The notes beneath the pieces are model-generated. The model saw only the letters and a program-made list of their open reading frames with translations, did no database searches and was not told the origin of the DNA. Below, one piece after another: positions 25,966 through 37,000 of a DNA stretch of 64,000 nt. The stretch is from NCBI GenBank assembly GCA_020002185.1, contig CM034542.1, positions 54,715,858 to 54,779,857 on the forward strand. Direction: 5' to 3'. Both the position numbers and the translations under genes were made by a program. Each line of letters begins with the position of its first letter. Within the stretch, counting starts at the first letter, position 1. Source of the DNA: Paraescarpia echinospica. Lineage: Eukaryota > Annelida > Polychaeta > Sabellida > Siboglinidae.

Positions 25966-27531
25966 CCACCATAGACAGAAATGTGCTAACACTGCAGAGC
26001 AACACAACCATGATCTTTTCAAGTTGGAATCTTTGACAGGCATGTCCTTTTAAGAATACATCAAGATTTAATTGTCAATACATAAATGTAGACATGCAGC
26101 CTGACCTGACAAAAATTAAATGTTTGTGTGATATAAACACTCAATGTGTTTTTAATTACTGCCAGTTAATTACTTACTCACTTTCCAGTGGACCACCAGA
26201 ATTTAGGGTTCTGTCAGCATTTTTGGTAAACTCTGGACACCAGACCCTCGTTAATTTTGAACCCTGAGGGTAACATGGATCAATAAATCTTGATTAGTAC
26301 AACCATTATTAATTCATTAAACTGTTTGACAATGTAGTTTGATATTCAAAATGGCGGCATGAAGCCTGGGGGAGGCTGGCCTCAATACTGGTCCTCAACT
26401 TTTTGTTTCCCTTCTTCTATCACTGCTTTCTCTCTCCATCACTCCTGCCTATCTCTTGCTCGTATCCTCCCCTCAATCCCACCCGAGCTCTACAATGACA
26501 AATTAATCAAATAGAGTTCACATATTAAACTATGATCGAGCTATACAAGATGTGTGTGCCACTGTGCGGAGGAGTATATTGCTGTATACCTCCTAGACGA
26601 TTTGCAAATCAGGCGCCAAACTTCAGAAGAAAACCAATGCCTTTATTTTTTCGAAATTCCGCATTGGCCAAGGGTTCTTACCATTTTTAGGGTTCGTTCT
26701 GCACATTAGCCAGATGTAAATCATGTGTTCATAACATTACGCGTATTTTTTGTGTTTGTTCTAAGGACTGCCGATAAGGTGTGGACATTTGACGTACCTT
26801 CGTGAACAATTTCAAATTTATGTCATATATATATATAACAAACGTCATTTACTTGGAAACCGTCATCTGTGTCTGTTTGTAAGTATCGCCATCTGAAGGA
26901 TGGACATGTTTGCCAGTCTTTATAATCTATGCTGGCTATGCCAGTAGTAGATAAATAGTGAGTATGATATACGTCACCATTGTGTAAGAGCTGGCACATA
27001 TGTTACCAAGACTACCCGACACAACAGCAATGCTGACAGTTAGTACTAGAACGTGTAAATACAACAAGTGACATCTCACTAACTGACAGGACCCACTGAG
27101 AACATAAGAAGCCACTCAACTCTAACTCTAGGCAAGGAGATCTCTATTCACCAACCCTCTGACCCTAGGTCACTCGCTCTGACTGACCCACAAATAAATG
27201 CGTCCATTCAGGTACACGTACAATTCGAGGCTAACAATTCATCTCGCTATTCAAACAAACCAAATTATTGCCTGATTTTTATATCAATTGTCAAGTACTG
27301 AAGTAGTCGGTGTGCATGACTGATAACCAGAAAAGTGATAAGCACAGTATCACACGCAAAGGCCAGCATCGAATGGACTGTCTAATGGATATAATCTATA
27401 ATAATGGATCTTAAAATGAACTGCATGTGTTTAAAGTAGAGATATAACTTTTCTTAGCATTGCTATGTCTACGCCAAAACCATGTGCCAATACACCACCA
27501 ACGTATCACCAAGAAGTCTATCAACGACTGA

Positions 27532-27888
27532 GCATTTGGTACAACAGCTCCACCACTATGGAATGCACTGCCAGCAGAAATTCGCTCATCCAGAACACTG
27601 ACAGGTTTGAGGAAACCCTTAGACCAATTTTTATTCGTCATTTCATATAGATGTTGCTCTTCAACTAATTCCATCATATTTTTGTGTACTTATGTTTTAT
27701 CATGATGGATATTATTTGAATATTTGGTATTAACTGTTTACTAGCCTAGAACTAAGATTTTAAATATTTATTGTAGAACTCTACAACTTATATCAATAAT
27801 CTCAGCTCTTTTCTGTATCTTTTTAGTTGTACAGTGCATCGACCTACCTAGTTGAAAGTGGTGCTTTAAAAATACATTTTATTATCGT
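27532..27888 (+). mobile_element. CR1/L2-like LINE 3' end, decayed
   Basis: On the plus strand 27532..27650 reads AFGTTAPPLWNALPAEIRSS and then RTLTGLRKPLDQFLFV, the typical C-terminal motif of CR1/L2-type LINE ORF2 proteins (xLWNxLPxxIR). A TGA interrupts the frame just upstream. The 3' sequence ends TTGTACAGTGCATCG ... GTGGTGCTTTAAAAATACA and TTTTATTATCG, resembling the 3' UTR tail of such elements. The rest of the element is missing. Confidence 0.7.
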
Positions 27889-27889
27889 A

Positions 27890-28445
27890 AATTTCCATGT
27901 ATAATACGCCCCCCGACTTTTGCAAATTCTGACAGAATTCGTATATTATCATGTATAATACACATCCTAACTTTTGGCATAAGCCCTTCATTTCTCCGCT
28001 TCTGATAGTTTGCTTGAAACGCAGCTCAGGGTTTGCCACACTCATTTCATCAAAGTTTGTTTGTGCAAGTTACGGCATTGTCACCGGCATATCGCACGTG
28101 ACGATATCACCTTGTCATATTTACGCCGTCATCCTTCCACCTGGTGGACACCTGTACGCCTACGAATGACACCATGCGAATGAACCACATGGAAGTTGTT
28201 TCCGCCAAGTAGGTTGTTTCCGCCATGATCTACACACTAAACAGTGTTACCACGTAAAACTATCTTTTATGAAATGCATGTCTAAGACACTTATGGCGCG
28301 TGATAGATTGTATAAAATGAGTAGTGACATTTTCTATGCTTTGCCTAAAAAGCTATGTATATCACGGAACACGTATTTCTGGCTTATATCCAGTCAGAGA
28401 ACATTTTCTTTAGCACTAGCTCCATGTATAATACGCACACGGACT
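27890..28445. mobile_element. Possible DNA-transposon remnant (TGTATAATACGC motifs)
   Basis: TTTCCATGTATAATACGCCC at 27890, CATGTATAATACACATCC at 27949 and CCATGTATAATACGCACAC near 28422 share a core that I associate, from memory and without a search, with ends of Tigger/pogo-like elements in animals. The three copies are in the same orientation, so they are not a clean terminal inverted repeat. No transposase frame lies between them. Confidence 0.3.
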
Positions 28446-30590
28446 TTAAAGGAAAACAATGCATATTAAACACAGAAACTTATGGTACACTGACAAGTTA
28501 CATATTACGTTGGCCTACAAGATCATTTACACAAATTCCATTAATTTAAACTAGAACTACATCCAGGTGATTTTTAGTCGTGAAATTTATAATATTAAAG
28601 CTGATACAATTAAGGAGTACATAGTATTTTCAGTACAATAAAACAGAATAATTATACAGCCCCCTTACAGTTACGGTCACACCAAGGCAGTCCCAAATTA
28701 GTTCTGTACATAATAGAAAGTATAGGAAATGTCTCCGACTAATACAGTCACTGTATAACCCAGGTCACTTTGGCCCCATTGCAGTTTCTAAATAAGACCA
28801 ATTGTGTACAAAGTACTCTACATGTCCAATTTATCAACACATCACCAGTTGCAAAGATGCAGTGCTGAGTAATATTTTCAATCCTACATTATTAAGTTGA
28901 TTAACAGTTAATCACAAAAGAAAAGCCACATGAAAATATGTTATTCTATTTGCTAAACTTAAATATAAGTGCTCTTTAATTAGTTTAATATCCTCATTTA
29001 GACAGCATGACTGTGCCAATTTAGGAACTCATGTACAGGTAAATGTAGCTACTTTGGTTGAATGCATGGAAGAACTGGAATGTACACAACTTCAGAGTGA
29101 TGATGCAAATGCACTTGCGACCTCAATAAAAGCACTGGTCCTAAGGCCTGGCACTTGTTTGAGCTGCAGGGTCAGTTCAGACAACAAGGCTTCATATTTT
29201 TACTGGCCCGATAGCCCACTAATGGTTCGGACTGTGGCAGATCGTTTTTTTTCCAATTGTCATTGACCACTGAGGAGTTTTATCGCTTTTCCTTAAAACC
29301 AGTGCCACAATTAAACAGAATATCCACCTGACTCTGTGTTCTCACTTACAATAATCACCAACTTATTTTGGTATTTAAAACACTACTGCTACGGGGAGCG
29401 GGACCACTACCAGGTGCACACAATAAGTTTTAAAAATCTGTACTGCATTGATAATGGTGACACATTTTTTAGGAGTTTGTGTGTTGCAACTGACACTTTT
29501 GCATAACTGTTGACTGGATGCCACAAAAATGGTTAAATATAAACTGTATTTTACATTGATATAAAAATTAGCAAAGATGTGTAAACTTATTAGCCAAAGG
29601 ATATAACAAATGTGCTAGCCAAATCGTCATGAAGGCGAAGGTCAATGACAATACTCCCATTAATCGTGTCAGCCGATGTGGACAATTCATATTATCATTA
29701 AATAACAATGTTCAGTGGTAACTAACTGACATTTTTAGAATATAAATAGAAGTGTGAAAATTACATTTTGTGGAATCAAATTGTCATTCATTGAAGCACA
29801 GTGTAAACAACAACAAGTTACCCTCCCATTTGTCATCTGCATGGCTGTGACTATAAGGGCCTAAGCACAAAAACATATATGCAGTTCGTTTGCTGGGTAA
29901 TAGTTTAAATAAAAGAAAACATACTTTTTAGGAAAATAAGATTCAGTGTAATCTGATGCCCGACCTATATATATGTATATTAGAGGAACATTCTAACTTC
30001 CTCATTAATTATTATAATCCAGATGTGCTCAGTAAATATTTCAGGTGACAGGCGCCAACTTATGTTGCATTCATGACTTTATGTCTAAAAGGAATGCGTA
30101 AGCAATCACTCTTCTGAAGTACTAACATCAACTTTAGTACGGAAATATTCCAGGGATGTTACTATCAAGAGTACACCATTGTAATTGTTATACATGTTGC
30201 ATTTGCCATTGCAAGCTATTCTGGTATTGACTTACCGTTACCTACAAGTGAAAATTTATCACAAACACCACACTGATTTCACAGCACTATTATTTAACTT
30301 TACAAAAAAGCCTGCATTATCATTTATTTCTGTCATGCACATCAGCTTTAGTCCAGGTAGAAGATCTTTTACTAATCTACAAAAGTTGGACGTTTCAACC
30401 CGACCCCTAACTTCTAACGACTTGACAGAACCGACCCCTACTCCCGGTCTCGCCTCTTGACAGTCCGGCACTTGAGCTGAGGTTACGCCTGCCACTGCCT
30501 TCGAGAGGCTACAAAACTGAACATCCACCTCAAGTACATGAAGGATAATAACTGGGATATAGTGGGACGCCAAATAATTACGGTACAAAC

Positions 30591-30845
30591 CTGATGAAGT
30601 GCCGTTAATCCGTCAATATTAGCAGTGTTGATGTCGGCACCCTTTTTCAGCAACTTCTCAACTTCGTTGGTATCACAACTGGAACACGCCGCTAAAAACA
30701 CGCAACCGTCCTGAAATTTAATTTTCGCGTTGGACTTATCCCTCGGAATAGGTGGCTCTTTGTTTGTCTCCGATAAATCCCATCGCTTTATCTGTTCTTC
30801 CCTCCTCCAAAGGGAATTTTTCATCGGATCGTGCACGTCCGCCAT
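30591..30845 (-). CDS. PPP1R12A-like: PPP1R12/MYPT-like, coding exon 1
   Basis: Regulatory (targeting) subunit of myosin light-chain phosphatase, which docks the PP1 catalytic subunit in the cytoplasm and on actomyosin. The 85 codons start at ATG 30845 (context GTCATGGCGG) and end at LTALHQ before the donor GTTTGT (30590). Visible landmarks: the MyPhoNE motif REEQIKRW (residues 15-22); the RVxF-type PP1 docking motif KIKF (41-44); FLAACSS (50-56) and KKGADINTANIDGLTALHQ, the first ankyrin repeat. The order and spacing match vertebrate MYPT1. The next exon is 20.4 kb away at 10024..10154. The open frame runs past the donor into the intron, but that tail has no homology. The gene is divergent from MRPS35. 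Confidence 0.95.
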
Positions 30846-30923
30846 GACGGCTAAACTCCGCCAATTTATGCAAATGTTTCCCGGTCTCGTTGATTATCAC
30901 GAGACTTCGCCATCAAGGGCAAG
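30846..30923. promoter_or_regulatory. Bidirectional promoter / shared 5' region
   Basis: Only 78 bp separate the start codons of the minus-strand PPP1R12-like gene and plus-strand MRPS35. The spacer has a CCAAT box (30861..30865) and a perfect octamer ATGCAAAT (30868..30875), and no TATA box. Transcription starts cannot be placed from sequence; 5' UTRs must be very short or overlap. Confidence 0.7.
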
Positions 30924-30931
30924 ATGGCGGC
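30921..30931 (+). promoter_or_regulatory. YY1-type site over the MRPS35 start codon
   Basis: AAGATGGCGGC matches the known YY1 consensus AANATGGCGGC, often found over the initiation region of housekeeping and mitochondrial-protein genes. A second ATGGCGG core overlaps the start codon of the divergent gene (30845..30839, minus). Confidence 0.65.
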
Positions 30932-31086
30932 GTCCAAGGCAGCTTGTGGGGTGCTGCGAGGTTTTGCAGGAAAGCGTAGTTTTCTGTTGCTTTGTGACAA
31001 AACCAGCAGATATGCGACACAGACGCGAACATATGCGTCTGTCATCCAGCATGCCATAGACAGAATTGGCCCAATAGAGGTAGATG
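30924..31086 (+). CDS. MRPS35: MRPS35 exon 1
   Basis: Presequence-bearing first exon, 163 nt, ending in phase 1 at G|GTACGT (donor at 31087). The split codon completes with AT of exon 2 to give Asp55. An alternative donor at 31080 (GAG|GTAGAT, phase 0) would need an extra exon. Confidence 0.85.
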
Positions 31087-34000
31087 GTACGTATGTGCGT
31101 TCTATGAAAACGCCAGCTAACCGTCGAAAAGACGCAAAACTTGACACTGACAACACGTTGTCTCATAATCCCGTTCGATTAAAGCGGTTTTCATTCAAAT
31201 TTACCAATTAGCTTAATAAATCGGAAAATTTGGACTATGTCTGTGGTGTAATATTTAGTTTTAAACGATCAAGTTGCTATGGACTATGCTGATTAACCAC
31301 ATAGAACTAGAAATGTCAGATGGTCCTTACCATACCAGTCAGTTACTGACAGTGACATAGCACGCACACTGAGTGACAGTGACTGGTAGTGACAGTGACA
31401 ATGTCAGTTTGAAGTTGACACTCAGTCTTGAACTGACTGACATGATAGTGTTATTGCATAAAGTGCTGGAATTCTTTATTTTCATAATCGATCATCGGTT
31501 GGGTCAAACCAGTACTTGATGATGATTTTATTCAATAAACGTGTAAATACATAACATATAAATACAGCTAGAGTACACCATATATGAGGATTACACAAGA
31601 AAGAGCATGCACTTGTTTCCATTGTGGTCCTTGGACAGACAAATACATGACAGAGTTATTAATAAAATATGATAAAATAACAAACACTAAAACAACCATA
31701 ATTAGTAACTTAAATACTTGCTAATACTCAGATGTCAAAAGACATTAATACTGATGATATTGTAAAGGAGATTACCTCCTGATTATTAAGTCATTTGAAA
31801 AAAAATGGCTCATACCAGATATACATAATACCAGATCTAAAATAAACACTTTACAATTTAAGATGTGATAACAATAAAAAATAAAAAAATTAAAAGAGCT
31901 ATCCTCCAGTATAGAGCCCAGATTATTAAGATAATTTAACTAAGCAAAATTGATTAGACATTAAAATGATGTTATTAGTAAAAGAGCTTCCTGCCTGATT
32001 TGAAGGATATCTCGGTACCCAATGTTTTAGTAGATACGGGTACCTCCAAAATATGATCGAATTAATAGTAGACAGATAAGCTGGCTTCCTGGTTATAAAG
32101 GTAATTGAAAAAAAAATGTTTCACTAGACATTTAAATTGAGTCTTGTTAAGAGCATCTTGTATGTTATATGGCAATTCATTCCATGCTTGTATACCTATG
32201 TAGTAAAACGAAATTTGACCAAATGATTTTACTAACATAATACAGTGTCAGAACTTCATCACATTTTTTTACTAACTGTAGACAGCAATACTAGTAGATA
32301 AAAGTTTACTAGTCCACCTAGAGGTTTACTTGTCCTGAAAATAACAGTTTGTTGGCCCGAATGCTCTCTTGTACATGTCATGAGTGTGCAGGGAGTGTAG
32401 TTGGAAATTGTCAGTTCCCGAGCATGAATGAAATGAAAGCATTCTTTCCACGAATACCAGTCGCCTGATGTGTGTTTGGCACAATATACAAAACATCACC
32501 AGCTGCTGATCACCGTACGACAGCCATGCATACCCCAAATTTAACCGGAAGTGTATGCACCTATTTGTAAATAATTAACTTAAGAAAATTATCAAATATG
32601 TTTTTTGTTATGGCCCACTGATGTTCTTAAAGACATTTGTTGCAATCAGTGATACTTCCATACATGCTGTGATCGTTTACAGCTGTATTCAACAATTACA
32701 ACATTTGGCATCTTTTCAGTAACATGTTTTCATTGTTCGGTTAACCTATATATTTTATTCAAAACAATTGTTTTATATAACTAAAAATGATCAATGATGT
32801 TAATGTTGCTTGATTGTTATCCATGTGCTTTTATCCTATTAAACTGCCAGATACAAGTGCATTTGATATTAAATGGCATAGTTAACATGGGCAGCTGACA
32901 ATAAAGATGATTTCTTCACAACCTGCACTAAATGCACACATCACAAGCCTTACCTGGTGATAGAGCTATTATCCAAACTATTTGAATCATTCATTGATAT
33001 GTGATTGTTCAATGTAAGAAATTGATCGAAGTAGTTTTAGAGTAATTGTGTATATATATATATTATATTGTTTATTGTAAAAGTTGGATAATTCCAGTTG
33101 TGTTTGTGCATAAACTCTGGTTTGAGTCTACTATATACCCTGCAGACCACTTAGAGTGTTAGCAAAGGTGTTTTCCTGAGCACTACACAAACCAAGGTAC
33201 AAAAGTGTCATGAACATAGGTGTAAATAGTATAGAACAAAACAACTTGTAGCTGCACCCATATAATAATTTATGTCCAGGTGGTTAAAGTATGGGCTGAA
33301 TTGCTTGGTAAAAAGTAATGCAACCTTGTTTTCTCTTTTATCAGCCTGATGAAATCCTCAAACGCTTCAAATTTCGAAGTCTCTCATTTGTTGGTGAGAA
33401 GTACAACCTAGTTAGCTGAATGAGCTGTTTTGTTTCAGACAAAACCTTACCCAGTGCTACGCATGTGCATTTTCAAGTTTGTTTTATATCAGGGGTTACC
33501 TGGGGATGTTGCACTAAGTAACCACAAAAAGTGAACTGGCCTCAGCTGTGGGTGTGTGAGCGTGAGGCTGGATGGTCTCACATGGAAGCATTTACCTATC
33601 TACAGACTCGGTCAATTTCATATGCACATAACGCATCTCCAGCAATGAATACAACGAATGTTGGTGTTTGGCTTAATGTTGTGTCATCCAAGTTCCTGAA
33701 CTGGATTAATTCAATACAGCAGAATTTCATATCTTTATCGATATGGTATTTTGCAACAGAAAAATTACTGTTTCGATAAGACCCAATTAATTGCTGCTAG
33801 ATGTACCATTTTAATATATGTTTGTTTTGTTGTGTACTTTTAATTTGTGTGGATTGTGATCAGCTCCTGAAGCAAGAGGTAATGCAACAAAATATTATTT
33901 TTGGTCATATTCCTTTCTTCTTCTCTGACTTTTCCCATCATCTGGGGTCGTCTGTATGGCTGGTAATTTGCTTTCTCCATGTCGCCCTGTCCATCATCAC

Positions 34001-37000
34001 ATCTGCACTCGGACCCACGATCTCTTCTGCATGTGTCTTTCCATCTGGTCTTCGGTCGTCCTCTCATATTCCTTTCTATACCATTTTATTAGTAATTTTA
34101 TAATATTGTTTAAGTGCTTGGGTGAAAACCATCTTTGTAATGCTACGTTTGTTTATGGTGTAAAATAATACATTGTGACTGAAAGTTATTTTCTATTTAC
34201 AAACATTGAAAATATGTGTGCGTGTGCATTTGCTTCAGCATGTGTCAGTAACACATGTAGTACATCAGTGACACAGTGAACTTGGTTGCAAGCCAGACTA
34301 GACATTCAGCAGATTTATCATCTTATCACAGACTAGGAACTCACAACAAATTCAATATTTTGTTTTGTGGTATGGACAGAGCTGTATTGTCGTTGTCTTG
34401 CCTGCAGATGAGGAGTTCCGTGTGTTGGTGATCCCCGGACACACCCTGGCTCCAGAGAGGAAGAGGATGGAGAGAAGGAAACAGAAGGAGGTACGTATAC
34501 ACAGAAGTCTCCTTCACACACCAGAAGGAGGTACGTATACACAGAAGTCTCCATCACACATCAGAAGGAGGTACGTGTACACAGAAGTTTCCTTCACACA
34601 CCAGAAGGAGGTACGTATACACAGAAGTCTCCTTCACACACCAGAAGGAGGTACGTATACACAGAAGTCTCCTTCACACACCAGAAGGAGGTACGTATAC
34701 ACAGAAGTTTCCTTCACACACCAGAAGGAGGTACGTATACACAGAAGTTTCCTTCACACACCAGAAGGAGGTACGTATACACAGAAGTCTCTACACACCA
34801 GAAGGAGGTACGTATACACAGAAGTCTCCTTCACACACCAGAAGGAGGTACGTATACACAGAAGTTTCCTTCACACACCAGAAGGAGGTACGTATACACA
34901 GAAGTTTCCTTCACACACCAGAAGGAGGTACGTATACACAGAAGTCTCCACACACCAGAAGGAGGTACGTGTACACAGAAGTCTCCTTCACACACCAGAA
35001 GGAGGTACGTATACACAGAAGTCCTTCACACACCAGAAGGAGGTACGTATACACAGAAGTCTCCACACACCAGAAGGAGGTACGTATACACAGAAGTCTC
35101 CTTCACACACCAGAAGGAGGTACGTATACACAGAAGTTTCCTTCACACACCAGAAGGAGGTACGTATACACAGAAGTTTCCTTCACACACCAGAAGGAGG
35201 TACGTATACACAGAAGTCTCTACACACCAGAAGGAGGTTCGTATACATAGAAGTCTCCTTCACACACCAGAAGGAGGTACGTATACACAGAAGTCTCCTT
35301 CACACACCAGAAGGAGGTACGTATACATAGAAGTCTCCTTCACACACCAGAAGGAGGTACGTATACACAGAAGTCTCCTTCACACACCAGAAGGAGGTAC
35401 GTATACACAGAAGTCTCCTTCACACACCAGAAGGAGGTACGTATACATAGAAGCCTCCTTCACACACCAGAAGGAGGTACATATATACAGAAGTCTCTAC
35501 ACACCAGAAGGAGGTTCGTTTACATAGAAGTCTCCTTCACACACCAGAAGGAGGTACGTATACACAGAAGTCTCTACACACCAGAAGGAGGTTCGTATAC
35601 ATAGAAGTCTCCTTCACACACCAGAAGGAGGTACGTATACACAGAAGTTTCCTTCACACACCAGAAGGAGGTACATGTACACAGAAGTCTCCTTCACACA
35701 CCAGAAGGAGGTACGTATACATAGAAGTCTCCTTCACACACCAGAAGGAGGTACGTATACATAGAAGTCTTCTTCACACACCAGAAGGAGGTACGTATAC
35801 ATAGAAGTCTTCACACACCAGAAGGAGGTACGTGTACACAGAAGTCTCCACACACCAGAAGGAGGTACGTGTACACAGAAGTCTCCTTCACACACCAGAA
35901 GGAGGTACATGTACACAGAAGTCTCCTTCACACACCAGAAAGAGGTACGTATACATAGATGTCTCCTTCACACACCAGAAGGAGGTACGTATACACAGAA
36001 GTCTCCACACACCAGAAGGAGGTTCGTATACATAGAAGTCTCCTTCACACACCAGAAGGAGGTACGTATACACAGAAGTCTCCTTCACACACCAGAAGGA
36101 GGTATGTGTACACAGAAGTCTTCTTCACACACCAGAAGGAGGTACGTATACACAGAAGTCTTCTTCACACACCAGAAGGAGGTACGTATACACAGAAGTC
36201 TTCTTCACACACCAGAAGGAGGTACGTATACACAGAAGTCTTCTTCACACACCAGAAGGAGGTATGTGTACACAGAAGTCTTCTTCACACACCAGAAGGA
36301 GGTACGTATACACAGAAGTCTTCTTCACACACCAGAAGGAGGTACGTATACACAGAAGTCTTCTTCACACACCAGAAAGAGGTACGTATACACAGAAGTC
36401 TTCTTCACACACCAGAAGGAGGTACGTATACACAGAAGTCTCCTTCACACACCAGAAGGAGGTATGTGTACACAGAAGTCTTCTTCACACACCAGAAGGA
36501 GGTACGTATACACAGAAGTCTTCTTCACACACCAGAAGGAGGTACGTGTACACAGAAGTCTTCTTCACACACCAGAAGGAGGTACGTATACACAGAAGTC
36601 TTCTTCACACACCAGAAGGAGGTACGTGTACACAGAAGTCTTCTTCACACACCAGAAGGAGGTACGTATACACAGAAGTCTCCACACACCAGAAGGAGGT
36701 ACGTGTACACAGAAGTCTCCACACACCAGAAGGAGGTACGTATACACAGAAGTCTCCACACACCAGAAGGAGGTTCGTATACATAGAAGTCTCCTTCACA
36801 CACCAGAAGGAGGTACGTATACACAGAAGTCTCCACACACCAGAAGGAGGTTCGTATACATAGAAGTCTCCTTCACACACCAGAAGGAGGTACGTATACA
36901 CAGAAGTCTCCTTCACACACCAGAAGGAGGTATGTGTACACAGAAGTCTCCTTCACACACCAGAAGGAGGTACGTACACACAGAAATCTCTTTCACACAC

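Larger units (their letters stand above)
10155..30590 (-). other. Intron 1 of the PPP1R12/MYPT-like gene (20.4 kb)
   Basis: Bounded on the minus strand by CAG|GTTTGT at 30591/30590 and TTGCAG|GCA at 10155/10154; both flanking exons are in phase 0. It holds minisatellites, a large inverted repeat, hairpins, a LINE 3' end and a possible DNA-transposon remnant, listed separately. I see no recognisable coding exon in the remaining stretches (10.9..13.6, 14.1..16.6, 18.2..19.2, 19.5..22.5, 26..27.5 and 28.5..30.5 kb); the short open frames there have no family signature. Confidence 0.85.

Noticed and set aside
33346..33394. A 49-nt exon-like segment (TTTTATCAG| ... TTG|GTGAGA) that could fit between MRPS35 exons 1 and 2
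   Set aside because: It only fits if exon 1 uses the weaker donor at 31080; with the GTACGT donor it introduces a stop, and direct joining of exons 1 and 2 is in phase. Its CTGATGAAA...TTTCGAA text also recalls a hammerhead ribozyme core, but the required GAAA and stem II do not form.
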